A stretch of 64,000 bases of DNA from TWA4 sp045121095 (GCA_045121095.1 JBGVFN010000067.1:1-64000), one strand, 5' to 3'. Counted from the stretch's first letter, positions 42,160 to 51,052 are shown. Notes: a model not told the origin generated them from the letters alone. Numbers and translations: made by a program.

Positions 42160-42181
42160 AAGCCTTGATATACTCAAGCTT
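42160..42181. promoter_or_regulatory. Candidate Lrp-type operator
   Basis: Dyad AAGCCTTGA-TATAC-TCAAGCTT upstream of the Lrp-family gene. An extended -10 TGATATACT (minus) lies farther up near 42230. Position fits autoregulation. Confidence 0.35.
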
Positions 42182-42276
42182 CTACTGTCGCAGTTTTCAT
42201 TCCCGGCTCCAAAGCCGATTTTCCATCCAGTATATCACGTTTCCCGGAAAAATGCTCACTCAATTATCATATTTTT

Positions 42277-42957
42277 CTATAAAACTTTCAAAAGTTCATC
42301 CGGCTCCGGACGGTTTAAATGGCTGCGGATTTCCCCATGACAGATTACCTTATCCAGATTATCCGAAATATAGCCGATAATCTGACAAGGCTGTCCTAAA
42401 TCGGCAAAAGCACGTACTGTTTCATATCCATGCTCCGTAACCATCATGACACAGCCTCCTGACATCAGCTGCCAGGGATTCAGATCAAAAACCTCACAGC
42501 ATTCAATGGTTACCTGCTTGACGGGTACCTGTTCATAATCAATTCGAAAACCAGCGGCACCATCTGCTGCCAGACGGCATAACCCGTTCAGAAGTCCGCC
42601 TTCTGCAATCTGATACATGGCCTTTACACCGTGTTTTTGGGCAATTTCCGGATCCGGCAGAATGTCGATCCGTTCCTTCAGCTGGCTGCCTGACCGGATA
42701 AAATGCTGAGGAAGCGTTTTTCTCAATTCCTCCTGCTTTGTCTCAGCCAGATAAACAGTACCTGTCATGCCAATGTAGCCAAATAATACGATTTCCTGTC
42801 CTGAGTGCAGCACGGATGCTGGTTCAGCTGCTCCTGCTGCTGTGGACTCTTGTCTACCATAATATTCCATCAGCTTCTGTTCGTAAGCTGACATACCATA
42901 ATTATCCAAAAAAGCGGAGAGTGATTTCTCCGCTTTCCGTATATATTTATTATCCAT
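42277..42957 (-). CDS. AIR synthase-related (HypE/PurM C-domain-like) protein
   Basis: 226-residue protein resembling the C-terminal half of AIR-synthase family members: IAEGGLLNGLCRLAADGAAGFRIDYEQVPV, then LNPWQLMSGGCVMMVT and the final PCQIIGYISDN. The ATP-binding N-terminal domain of HypE/ThiL/PurM is reduced to about 90 residues with GYIGMTGTVYLAE. Such proteins accompany amino-acid genes in Lachnospiraceae; function unknown. No clear Shine-Dalgarno. Same orientation as the Lrp regulator 177 bases downstream. Confidence 0.7.
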   Translation of the reverse strand: MDNKYIRKAEKSLSAFLDNYGMSAYEQKLMEYYGRQESTAAGAAEPASVLHSGQEIVLFGYIGMTGTVYLAETKQEELRKTLPQHFIRSGSQLKERIDILPDPEIAQKHGVKAMYQIAEGGLLNGLCRLAADGAAGFRIDYEQVPVKQVTIECCEVFDLNPWQLMSGGCVMMVTEHGYETVRAFADLGQPCQIIGYISDNLDKVICHGEIRSHLNRPEPDELLKVL

Positions 42958-43022
42958 TTTTTTGGTTCAGACCTCATATTGTAACCATTTAGCAAGTGCC
43001 AGACAGTTACAGTCGATTTCAA

Positions 43023-44606
43023 TTATTCCGCATCCGCAGCACTGGAAGAAGGTGCCTGAGTTGCTTCAGTTGCCTGAGTTGCCTGGGTTGCCTTAGTTGC
43101 CTGAGTTGCTTCAGTTGCCTGGGTTGCTTCAGTTGCCTGGGTTGCTTGAGTACCTTCTGAAGGAGAAGCACTGGATTCTCCAGGCTGTGCTGCAGCAGTA
43201 GTCGGTGCCTGGGTTGTAGTCTGTTCAACCTGTTTGGTACCTCTGGTCACCTTCCGGTTGGATGCACTGTAATTATCTGTGTAAAGTACCGTACGCTCCG
43301 TTTCTACACCATCCACATATACAACTTTGGTCAGACTTGCTTTTACCGCAGGATAAGCAGACTGAGTTGTTGTTTCATATCCTACAGGCTTTGTGGGGTC
43401 ATCTGTATAAGTAATGCCGGTAGGCATGTTCTTACTGATTGTCGTGGAAATATATTTTACCTCACGGTTCTCCGCTCTGGTATCATTACCGTAAATATGG
43501 AATGTACAATATCCACCGCCAGCAGATGCAGAAATATAAATCGGATCTTCATAAGGATTTTTCAGTTTCAGATCCTTCAGAGGATTTTTATAATCATTTC
43601 CCGCATAAATGGTAGAATCCATTGCATAATCCACATAAGTAACAATTAATGTATGATGATAACGTTCTACAACATCCAGCTCTGCATACAGTGCAGCATT
43701 GTATAATGTAGAAGCAGTCTGGCAGATACCAGCACCAACGGTTTCTTCTACATCAGTACCAAAATATCCCTGACCTGTACCATAACCACCTTCTTCGGAA
43801 CGTTCTCCCATCAGAGTAGAAACAGAAATGGTCTCTCCGGGCCAGATTACAGTACCGTCAAGACGCTGTGTACTCAGCTCCAGACTCTGTGTACGGCCGC
43901 GGTTGCTGGTTGCATAAGTAGTTGTACGGCTTCCCATCAGATCTTTGATATTTTCCAGTTCTGCTGCTGTATGTTCGGGCTTATCAACCTGTACAACAGT
44001 TTCTACTTTTGCTGTATCTTCAGACCATTCGCCTGTCAGAAGCTTATTGATCGCTGCAATTGTTTCTTTCGAATTAACCGTTACGCCGTCTTCTTCCTTG
44101 GTGATTACAAATTCACCATTGGAACGTGTGATCTCAGGTTCCTTTGCTTCCTGATCATACTCCTGTAAAGTCTCTTTAATATACTCTGTAATCGCTTTTT
44201 CATTCACTTCCAGATTCAGTTCATAGACCTGATTCGTCTTCTTCAGATCAGACAGAGCTTTAAAACGTGCGATCAGGTTGCCGCTCTTGCCCAATTCTAC
44301 TGCTTCTTCCAGAATTTCTTTATTGGTCCATTCGATTCCCATATCACTCAGCTTAAAAGTATCTTCATGTTCGCTGGTAACCATGGTAATGGACTTTTTC
44401 TCCAGTTCTTCAATATAGCTCTGGATTGCATCTTCTGCTTCCTCTTCTGTCAGACCGGACAAATTGATGCTGCCTGCATAAATGCCTTCAGCAATCACCC
44501 CATCCTCAGTTTCTGCCACTTCTTTGGCAGCGATTGCCACGCCGCCCAGGGCCAGAACCAGGATGAGTGCCAGTACTGATACTCCAATAACTATGCGTTT
44601 CTTCAT
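43023..44606 (-). CDS. VanW family protein with threonine-rich tail
   Basis: Secreted or membrane-anchored envelope protein. N-terminal signal/anchor (IVIGVSVLALILVLALGGVAI), a peptidoglycan-binding-4 (PG_binding_4) like region (about residues 30-215), then the VanW domain (about 235-400) with STQRLDGTVIWPGETISV, GYGTGQGYFGTDV and GAGICQTASTLYNAAL. A G5-like segment (VKASLTKVVYVDGVETERTVL) follows. The last about 65 residues are TQA/TEA repeats from a 12-15 bp tandem DNA repeat, probably a flexible or glycosylated stalk. GGGGGAGG precedes the ATG. VanW function is unknown. Confidence 0.88.
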   Translation of the reverse strand: MKKRIVIGVSVLALILVLALGGVAIAAKEVAETEDGVIAEGIYAGSINLSGLTEEEAEDAIQSYIEELEKKSITMVTSEHEDTFKLSDMGIEWTNKEILEEAVELGKSGNLIARFKALSDLKKTNQVYELNLEVNEKAITEYIKETLQEYDQEAKEPEITRSNGEFVITKEEDGVTVNSKETIAAINKLLTGEWSEDTAKVETVVQVDKPEHTAAELENIKDLMGSRTTTYATSNRGRTQSLELSTQRLDGTVIWPGETISVSTLMGERSEEGGYGTGQGYFGTDVEETVGAGICQTASTLYNAALYAELDVVERYHHTLIVTYVDYAMDSTIYAGNDYKNPLKDLKLKNPYEDPIYISASAGGGYCTFHIYGNDTRAENREVKYISTTISKNMPTGITYTDDPTKPVGYETTTQSAYPAVKASLTKVVYVDGVETERTVLYTDNYSASNRKVTRGTKQVEQTTTQAPTTAAAQPGESSASPSEGTQATQATEATQATEATQATKATQATQATEATQAPSSSAADAE

Positions 44607-44687
44607 AAATCTACATCCTCCCCCTAAATGGAAAATCTATGTATTATTTTCTGTAACTATCATAATTATTATAGTTACTGCGTTCAA

Positions 44688-44712
44688 AACAGTTCAGCTT
44701 CAAGGCTAAACT
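44688..44712 (-). repeat. GCTGAACTGTT motif in the VanW leader
   Basis: AACAGTTCAGC-TTCAA-GGCTAAACT, in the predicted 5' untranslated region of the VanW gene. Member of the recurrent motif family. Confidence 0.45.
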
Positions 44713-44738
44713 ACCTCATTTTCTATTTACAGCTTACT

Positions 44739-44766
44739 ATTTTATCACAAACCCTATGATTTGCAA
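44739..44766 (-). promoter_or_regulatory. Predicted promoter of the VanW gene
   Basis: Minus-strand TTGCAA (44766-44761), 16-base spacer ending in TGA, TAAAAT (44744-44739), an extended -10. Leader would be about 125 bases. Confidence 0.6.
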
Positions 44767-44868
44767 TAAAAAACTTGAACATACTTTTGCCTTTTTTTAT
44801 CCCATCTATGAGAAAAATAGATAAAGAAGACGGCATCTTGGGCTAATTCTGTATTGTGAAGACGGACG

Positions 44869-45013
44869 CAGCGGTGCAGAGAACCCCTTCCAGGACCCGC
44901 TCTCGCTCTTGCCAAAATCGCAGCGGCTCTAAACTCTCGCCCTTCCTTTCGGAAGGACGGTCGTTAAGTGCCGGCGTTTCCGATGGTCCTTTCAGGGGTT
45001 GTCTGCACCGCTG
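44869..45013 (+). ncRNA. Structured element copy B (putative novel RNA family)
   Basis: Outer helix CAGCGGTGCAGA-GAACCCC paired with GGGGTT-GTCTGCACCGCTG, then AGGACC/GGTCCT. Unpaired CGCTCTCGCT. Middle helix with CAGCGGC...GCCGGCG; apical hairpin CCTTCC-TTTC-GGAAGG; conserved CTAAACTCTCG and CGTTAAGTGCCGGCGTTT. The outer and apical helices differ completely from copies A, C and D but are just as complementary. Lies between the VanW promoter and a tiny membrane protein gene. Confidence 0.62.
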
Positions 45014-45131
45014 CTGGTTTTCTCTTGGGCGGAATTAGGACAGATGCCTGAAGGGAGAAGTGAAGAGCGAGTTTGTTAAGTGCATCTCAGGGTAGTAATC
45101 GGGTAATCTGCTGTTTTTGTCCGTTTGCTTT

Positions 45132-45230
45132 TTACATCATGCTTCCCAGGATTCCGGTTACGAGCATGGCGATGACCAGGATTCCTGCGGTGATGCCGGC
45201 TATGATTCGCTGAATGTTTTTGTTTTGCAT
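45132..45230 (-). CDS. 32-residue single-pass membrane protein
   Basis: Tiny open frame with a strong AGGAGG seven bases before ATG. Protein begins MQNKNIQRIIAGITAG and continues with a hydrophobic helix to a GSMM end; one membrane segment (about residues 8-29) with a short basic N terminus. Lies 55 bases downstream of nth in the same orientation. I do not recognise the family. The clear ribosome site and clean membrane pattern argue that it is real; conservation in relatives would settle it. Confidence 0.6.
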   Translation of the reverse strand: MQNKNIQRIIAGITAGILVIAMLVTGILGSMM

Positions 45231-45285
45231 GTTTTGCCTCCTAATATAATGGATGTTTGTTGATTGGTGTTGGTTGTTACAAATA

Positions 45286-45912
45286 TTATTTTCCCACAGA
45301 TGGACATTCTGCTTTCAGAAAGCAGTTTGCGCAGTCGGGTTTTCTTGCTTTGCAAATGGTTCGTCCCAGGGTGATCAGATGGATGTTGATGAGGATCCAG
45401 TGATCTTTCGGGATGACTTTCATAAGGTCATATTCTATTTTTACAGGATCTTCTTCCTGAGTAAATCCCAGTTTTCTGGAAATCCGCTTTACGTGGGTGT
45501 CTACGACGATGCTTGGTTCGTTGTAGATGTTTCCCCGGATGACATTGGCCGTTTTTCTGCCGACTCCAGCCAGTGAGGTGAGTTCTTCCAGTGTGCTGGG
45601 AACTTCTCCTCCGTATTGCTCCACCAGCGTCCGGGCGCAGGAAATAATATTTTTGGCTTTGTTATGGTAAAAGCCGGTGGAATGGATGTCCTGCTCCAGT
45701 TCTTTCAAATCCGCATTGGCAAATTTTTCCAATGTGTCGTATTTTTTAAATAGATGTTCCGTTACTATATTAACACGAGCATCGGTACACTGGGCACTGA
45801 GAATAACCGCAATTAACAGCTGCCACGGGGTTTCGTGGTTCAGATAACAGCGGTATTCCATTCCGTATTCATTATCCAGAAGTTCCAGTATCTTTGTTAC
45901 ATTGCTTTTCAT
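45286..45912 (-). CDS. nth: Endonuclease III
   Basis: Base-excision glycosylase/AP lyase for oxidised pyrimidines. HhH motif LTSLAGVGRKTANV with catalytic Lys at GVGRK, then catalytic Asp in VVDTHVKRIS, and the [4Fe-4S] ligands C-x6-C-x2-C-x5-C (CKARKPDCANCFLKAEC). 208 aa. Overlaps the upstream B12-radical SAM stop by 4 bases, with GGAGG upstream. Confidence 0.97.
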   Translation of the reverse strand: MKSNVTKILELLDNEYGMEYRCYLNHETPWQLLIAVILSAQCTDARVNIVTEHLFKKYDTLEKFANADLKELEQDIHSTGFYHNKAKNIISCARTLVEQYGGEVPSTLEELTSLAGVGRKTANVIRGNIYNEPSIVVDTHVKRISRKLGFTQEEDPVKIEYDLMKVIPKDHWILINIHLITLGRTICKARKPDCANCFLKAECPSVGK

Positions 45913-47930
45913 ACTTCCTCCAGTAAAATGAAAGTTACCTGTGCATTATGGTCCATGGGGCTTCGACTCTCGTAATCGAACAGAGCCAGCCACGGTCCTT
46001 GCGACATTCTATCACCTGCTTGTGTCTGTTTTGTGTCTTTTTCATCGGTTTTCTGCGCCTGATCTGCAGTTTTTCCAGTTACTTCCCCTATCATTCCATT
46101 TACAATTTCCTGAATATTTCTCTGGAAAATAAGGGGCTGGAATCGTCCGCGCAGCTGGCGGTAAGAACTATTACGTGCTTCCTGTCCAAACCAGTTTCCT
46201 TCATGCATTTCCCGGGCAAAAAAGTCAGAAACCTGCTTTTTATAGGGCTCCTGATCGGGAATAAAATCGGGAATTCGGTTAAGTTTCTCCCGCAGACAGA
46301 AGTCATAGCTTAAAAGTTCGTCTACTAACTGCATACTCAGCTGCCAATTGGCAGGTACTTTTACCGTTTTTTCAGCTTCTTTCCCTGCAGTTTCCTTTAC
46401 TTTTTCTTCTATATTTTCTCTTATAGTTTCTTTGGTATATCCCCCTGCAGTTTCCTTTATTTTCTCAACTTCTTTCAGAATTTCCTGCAGAAAATGCCGC
46501 AGTGCCATATACCGCCCCACGCGGTTCTGGCTGACGCTCCGATAACCCTGTTTCTGTAAAAATGCACCAAAACGGCTGTAAAAATCAAAGGGTGTTTCAA
46601 AAAGTGGTACCACATAGGACAAGGTCACGGAAAATTGTCCGCTGTTATAATACTCCTCTACCGTTTCTTCCACATTTTTCAACTGTAATACATCGGAAAA
46701 AGACAGCCACCGTGTATATAAAACCTCATAAGCCGGATGGGAGCGGTAAACCAGTCCATGTTCTTCCACTTCCTTTTCCATACGGGTTCCATGCAGCACC
46801 TTTAAAAATCCCAGCTGCAGCTGATTCGGTTTCATAGCATACACATCATTGAAAGACTTTGCAAAACTCTTCAGATCTTCCCAGGGAAGACCAGCGATCA
46901 AATCCAGATGCTGATGGATATTTCCTCCATTTCGTACCTTTTCCGTACACTGAGCCACCTTCTGCAGATTCATTTTCCTGCCAATGGCTTCAATGGTCTT
47001 CGAATTGGTAGTCTGCACACCAATTTCCAGCTGAATCAACCCCGGACGCATTTTCCTGAAAAGTTCAAAATCCTCTTCTCTAAGCAAATCCGCCGCAATC
47101 TCAAAATGGAAATTGGTAACTCCATTATCATGTTCCAGAATATACTTCCAAATCGCATAAGCATGCTCATGACGACAGTTAAATGTCCGGTCCACAAATT
47201 TCACCTGAGCGGTTTTTTCCCTCAGGAAAACTGCCAGTTCTTCAAATACCAGAGGAAGACTTCGAAAACGCAGTTTTTTCTCCACCGAAGAAAGGCAATA
47301 ACTGCAGGAAAATGGACATCCACGGCTGCTTTCATAATAAATAATTCTGTTTTTATACTCTGACAGCCTTCCATAAGGAAAAGGAATATCATCCATGGAA
47401 AGCAGAGGACGGAAAGCAGTTTTAAAAATCTGCCCCTGATCATCCCGGAAACAAAGACCATTTATCTGCTGCAGTTTGCTGAAATTCTCACCATTCTGAT
47501 AATAAGAAGCCAGTTTGTTAAAATCTTTACCATTCTGATAATAAGAAGCCAGTTCCTGAAAGGTCTCTTCGCCTTCTCCAATCATAATACCCGTAACAAA
47601 GGGCATCGCCGCCAGACGTTCCTCAGGATTCCAGGAAACCTCCGGTCCCCCCATCCAGATTGGCACCTGCGGCATAATCTTATGCAATTCCTCCGCCAAT
47701 TCCATAACAAAATCCATATTCCAGATATAGCACGAAAAACCAATCACATCCGGCTGTTTCTCATAAATATCCCGCAAAACCACATCTATCTGGTGATTAA
47801 TCGTGTATTCCGCAAACTCGGCCTCAATCCCCGCAGCCCTCGCATAAGCCGCCAGACTATACACCGCCAGATTCGAATGAATATACTTCGCATTAATCGC
47901 CACAAGTAAAAAACGATCCCTTTTTTCCAT
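45909..47930 (-). CDS. B12-binding-domain radical SAM protein (DUF4080 type)
   Basis: N-terminal cobalamin-binding-like domain (FLLVAINAKYIHSNLAVYSL ... PDVIGFSCYIWN), radical SAM core with cluster motif CPFSCSYC in ESSRGCPFSCSYCLSS, and a C-terminal DUF4080-like region with coiled, charged linkers (about residues 500-535). Reaction unknown; relatives are class B methyltransferase-like. Residues about 153-178 contain a duplicated 13-residue unit (LASYYQNGK/E ...) from a 39-bp tandem repeat. GGGGG six bases before the ATG. Translationally coupled to nth. Confidence 0.88.
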   Translation of the reverse strand: MEKRDRFLLVAINAKYIHSNLAVYSLAAYARAAGIEAEFAEYTINHQIDVVLRDIYEKQPDVIGFSCYIWNMDFVMELAEELHKIMPQVPIWMGGPEVSWNPEERLAAMPFVTGIMIGEGEETFQELASYYQNGKDFNKLASYYQNGENFSKLQQINGLCFRDDQGQIFKTAFRPLLSMDDIPFPYGRLSEYKNRIIYYESSRGCPFSCSYCLSSVEKKLRFRSLPLVFEELAVFLREKTAQVKFVDRTFNCRHEHAYAIWKYILEHDNGVTNFHFEIAADLLREEDFELFRKMRPGLIQLEIGVQTTNSKTIEAIGRKMNLQKVAQCTEKVRNGGNIHQHLDLIAGLPWEDLKSFAKSFNDVYAMKPNQLQLGFLKVLHGTRMEKEVEEHGLVYRSHPAYEVLYTRWLSFSDVLQLKNVEETVEEYYNSGQFSVTLSYVVPLFETPFDFYSRFGAFLQKQGYRSVSQNRVGRYMALRHFLQEILKEVEKIKETAGGYTKETIRENIEEKVKETAGKEAEKTVKVPANWQLSMQLVDELLSYDFCLREKLNRIPDFIPDQEPYKKQVSDFFAREMHEGNWFGQEARNSSYRQLRGRFQPLIFQRNIQEIVNGMIGEVTGKTADQAQKTDEKDTKQTQAGDRMSQGPWLALFDYESRSPMDHNAQVTFILLEEV

Positions 47931-48014
47931 CTCCAGCCCCCTTAATCACTTATTCCTGACAAACACTTCTATAAAACTACAAAATTTTACAAACAACTCT
48001 ATATAACACAAAAA

Positions 48015-48036
48015 GGCACATCTCAATCGATGTGCC
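48015..48036 (-). terminator. Terminator of tRNA-Gly
   Basis: Stem GGCACAT / ATGTGCC with 8-base loop, followed on the minus strand by TTTTTGTG, just past the tRNA 3' end. Confidence 0.85.
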
Positions 48037-48042
48037 ATAAAA

Positions 48043-48112
48043 GCGGGTGATGGGAATCGAACCCACGTATCTAGCTTGGAAGGCTAGTGTTCTACCATTG
48101 AACTACACCCGC
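48043..48112 (-). tRNA. tRNA-Gly (anticodon UCC)
   Basis: Cloverleaf on the minus strand: acceptor GCGGGTG/CACCCGC, D arm with GTTCAATGGTAGAAC, anticodon arm CTAGC-CTTCCAA-GCTAG giving anticodon TCC, 4-base variable loop, T arm GTGGG-TTCGATT-CCCAT. CCA is not encoded. Confidence 0.97.
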
Positions 48113-48216
48113 ATGCGTCTTTCAACAACATGGATATTATAAATCATCTTTCAAAAAAAGTCAAGCACTTTTTTTATATTCTTTTACCATCCATCCCCAA
48201 AACTTCTTATTCAGGG

Positions 48217-48445
48217 GGTATCACTGACTATTTTTCCACTCTATACCTCAGGCTGGAGGTATTTTCAAGCTTTTTTATTCCCTGTACCCCAAATTCTCCT
48301 TTTCAGAGGTATCACTGACTATTTTTTCACTTCTATACCACCGGATAGAGGTATTTTCAAGCTTTTTCATTCCCTATACCCCCAATTCTCCTTTTCGGTG
48401 GTATCACTGACTATTTCTCCACTTCTATACCTCAGGCTGAGGTAT
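48217..48445. repeat. 91-92 bp tandem repeat array (about 2.5 units)
   Basis: The GGTATCACTGACTATTT block recurs at 48217, 48308 and 48400. The reverse complement aligns with the 93-bp units at 20428 (shared AAATACC, GGTATA, GAAAAGG, GGGGTAC, AATAxAAAAG blocks). Each unit again holds two GG/CC hairpins. It runs directly into a GAGCGTG-type element end at 48445. Confidence 0.75.
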
Positions 48446-48460
48446 TTCAAACACGCTCTG
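48445..48460. repeat. Solo right end of the 160-bp element
   Basis: TTTCAAACACGCTCTG, identical to the right terminal repeat of the full elements; no other part of the element is present. It joins the tandem array to structured element copy C. Confidence 0.6.
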
Positions 48461-48483
48461 GAAAAAAACGTAACCGGCGGAAT

Positions 48484-48617
48484 GAGCAGATACCTTATCA
48501 AGGGGACCATCACAAACGCCGGTACTTAACGATTGCCTTTGCGAAGCAAAGACAAGAGTTTAGTATCCGCTGCGTTTGTGGCCAGCGAGAGCGGGTCCCC
48601 GGATAAAGTATCTGCTC
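48484..48617 (-). ncRNA. Structured element copy C (putative novel RNA family)
   Basis: Read on the minus strand: outer helix GAGCAGATAC / GTATCTGCTC extended by TTATC/GATAA and GGGGACC/GGTCCCC; unpaired CGCTCTCGCT; middle helix CACAAACGC/GCGTTTGTG, CGG/CCG, TACT/AGTA; apical CTTTGC/GCAAAG. The TACT/AGTA pair replaces CACT/AGTG of copies A and D, a compensatory change. Lies just downstream of the GH13 gene. Confidence 0.62.
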
Positions 48618-48646
48618 ATGGAGCCATCCACCCTATTTTTTCCATC

Positions 48647-50776
48647 CTATTCCCACTCATCATCACTCATATTCCGTGCGATGAGTGCGCCATATGCCTG
48701 TAATTTCACATGAATCGTTCCATTTTCCACAGGGTAAATTACAGTTCCTACATTATAACTTTCTTCAGAGGTTTTCATGAGTCTGCACATCTTGGTGCCG
48801 TCTTCAATGCCGATTTCCCAGACAGGGACATCTAATTCAACACCATGGTCCAGATTGTTGATCACCACAATCACACGATTGTCATCCTGGAAGCGACCGT
48901 ACATCAGGATACCGTAGTCATAGCCCAGGAATTTCAGAGAACCGGTCTGAAGTGCCTTGTTGTTTTTGTGAATTCCGCCCAGATATTTATGGAATTCGAT
49001 CAATTCCAGATCCTGATTATCCCAGGGATAGGTTCTTCTGCTGTCAGGATCGGTCCAGCCGCAAAGTCCGGTTTCATCTCCATAATAAATGGTGGGAGCT
49101 CCGGGCCAGGTCATCTGAATAACTGCACCTTCACGGAAAATGCCTTTGTTGATTCCTTCCTCGGCTGCTCTGGGGCCCAGATAAGCAAGACGTCCTACCT
49201 TTCGGCTGGTTCTGGTCATGAAACGGGAGTGGTCATGGTTGGACAATTCGTTCATGGCAGTCAGCAGCGCACCTCTGTGCATGCGGCACATGTTATAACG
49301 CATGGTGTCATAGAAAACCTGTCCATTATTCAGCATATGCTCATCATAACGGTCACTGTGCTTTTCAAGACCTGTTAAAAACCAGGTGACAGGGTCCATA
49401 AATGCATCATAATTCATGATGGTGTCCCATTCGTCTCCCTGCAGCCAGTCGGAAGCATCTCCATAATGTTCTGCCAGAATAATGGCATCTTCATTGGAGT
49501 CTTTTACATTTTCACGGAAACGTTTCCAGAATTTGTGGTTAAATTCCGGAGTACGTCCCAGATCCGCAGCCACATCCAGGCGCCAGCCATCTACACAGAA
49601 AGGCTCTGAAACCCATTTGCGTCCGATTCGCATCACATAATCGCAAAGTTCTTCGGATTCTTCATAGTTGAGCTTGGGCAGGGTATTGTGATCCCACCAG
49701 CCTTCGTAACTGTCATTATAGGGCCATTTTTCTTCCCGTTTATCTCTAAAATGGAAAAATTTGTTATAGGGACTGTCCGCACTGACATATGCGCCTTTTT
49801 CATATCCCTTCTGATCTTCATAAATTCGTTCCCGATCCAGCCATTTATTGAAAGAACCGCAGTGATTGAACACACCGTCCAGAATGACGCGGATTCCTTT
49901 TTTATGCGCTTCCTGGCAAAGTTTTGCAAACAACTGGTTGCTGGCTTCCAGGTTCTTAAAGCTGGTTACACGGCTGATATAGCGGGTTGCTTCCTGATTG
50001 TCATGTGCACCCTGAGGAAGCACATCACCTTCATCTTCCAGAATAACACCATAGTGGGGATCGATGTAATCATAATCCTGACTGTCATATTTATGATTGG
50101 AAGGTGATACAAACAGGGGATTAAAATAAATAGCATTTACACCAAGGCTTTCCAGATAATCCAATTTATCCAGAACACCCTGCAAATCGCCGCCGTAAAA
50201 ACGTCCTACATCCAATGCCAGTGAGTCATCGGACCAGTTTCTTGCACTGGTAGAGGGAATACCATCCACATACAGATATTCCCGGTTCAATACGTCATTG
50301 GAAGGATCACCGTTACAGAAACGGTCCACAAAAATCTGATAAAAAACTGCTCCCTTGGCCCACTGAGGAACGTGAACACCAGGACGCACTACAAAACTAT
50401 AATGGCGGGCAGTCTCTTCCGTTACACCCAATTTGCTGTAACGAACCCGTTCATCACCTTTTTTCACAATAAAATAGTACCAGAAAGGGCTGCTTCCTAC
50501 AGAAACTTCCGCTTCATAAAAATCAAACTGAGAGTCGAAACAAGTTTCTTCCTCAGAATCTCTTACCTCCAGTTTCATGGGGACAGGGGTTCCCTCCGGA
50601 TGGGGACATTGTTCTTCCATTGCTTCATACTGTGTATAAAGTATTACTTCATCCACGTCCCCTTTACGTGTGCGGAAACGAATCTTTAATGTGTCACCCT
50701 GATCCGGTTCCTCCGGCACCCGGAACATACCGCTCTCGTCGGAAAATAACGCACGTAAATCAATATTTGCACTCAT
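48647..50776 (-). CDS. GH13 alpha-glucan hydrolase (neopullulanase/cyclomaltodextrinase-like)
   Basis: 709-aa cytoplasmic-type enzyme: N-terminal beta-sandwich like CBM34 (residues about 1-130), (beta/alpha)8 barrel with GVNAIYFNPLFVSPSNHKYD, nucleophile Asp in GWRLDVAADLG, acid/base Glu in ILAEHYGD, third Asp in ELSNHDHSRF, and a C-terminal beta domain. MPKLN-type motif (LPKLNYEE) fits the neopullulanase/maltogenic amylase subfamily. No signal peptide, so it probably degrades imported maltodextrins. AGAGG precedes ATG. Single-gene unit with own promoter. Confidence 0.9.
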   Translation of the reverse strand: MSANIDLRALFSDESGMFRVPEEPDQGDTLKIRFRTRKGDVDEVILYTQYEAMEEQCPHPEGTPVPMKLEVRDSEEETCFDSQFDFYEAEVSVGSSPFWYYFIVKKGDERVRYSKLGVTEETARHYSFVVRPGVHVPQWAKGAVFYQIFVDRFCNGDPSNDVLNREYLYVDGIPSTSARNWSDDSLALDVGRFYGGDLQGVLDKLDYLESLGVNAIYFNPLFVSPSNHKYDSQDYDYIDPHYGVILEDEGDVLPQGAHDNQEATRYISRVTSFKNLEASNQLFAKLCQEAHKKGIRVILDGVFNHCGSFNKWLDRERIYEDQKGYEKGAYVSADSPYNKFFHFRDKREEKWPYNDSYEGWWDHNTLPKLNYEESEELCDYVMRIGRKWVSEPFCVDGWRLDVAADLGRTPEFNHKFWKRFRENVKDSNEDAIILAEHYGDASDWLQGDEWDTIMNYDAFMDPVTWFLTGLEKHSDRYDEHMLNNGQVFYDTMRYNMCRMHRGALLTAMNELSNHDHSRFMTRTSRKVGRLAYLGPRAAEEGINKGIFREGAVIQMTWPGAPTIYYGDETGLCGWTDPDSRRTYPWDNQDLELIEFHKYLGGIHKNNKALQTGSLKFLGYDYGILMYGRFQDDNRVIVVINNLDHGVELDVPVWEIGIEDGTKMCRLMKTSEESYNVGTVIYPVENGTIHVKLQAYGALIARNMSDDEWE

Positions 50777-50828
50777 CTCATAAACCTCTTTTTCTCTAAC
50801 CTTATGCGCATAATTATGACTCTTCTTT

Positions 50829-50857
50829 ATTTTATAATATCATCCACATTAACACAA
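50829..50857 (-). promoter_or_regulatory. Predicted promoter of the GH13 gene
   Basis: Minus-strand TTGTGT (50857-50852), 17-base spacer, TAAAAT (50834-50829), 53 bases before the ATG. No obvious cre box was found. Confidence 0.5.
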
Positions 50858-51052
50858 GTTAAACATCTTCAAAAGCACATAAAAAATTCGCCCAAAAAGG
50901 GACCGTTTTTTCTACAAAAGGCTTGCTTCATAGGAAAAATATATTTTCGGAAAGGGAATTTTCACCAAAGAAATGAAACAATTTTCTACACTGAAATAAA
51001 ATTATCTGCTATAAGAATTTTTTTTCAGAAAAATTGAGAAATGTAAAAAGAG

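Noticed and set aside
44920..44968. Integron attC-like look of structured copy B (ACTAAAC-type and GTTAAGT ends around a hairpin)
   Set aside because: GTTAAGT fits the GTTRRRY core, but copy A lacks both boxes, the outer helices extend well beyond an attC site, and no integrase or cassette array is present.
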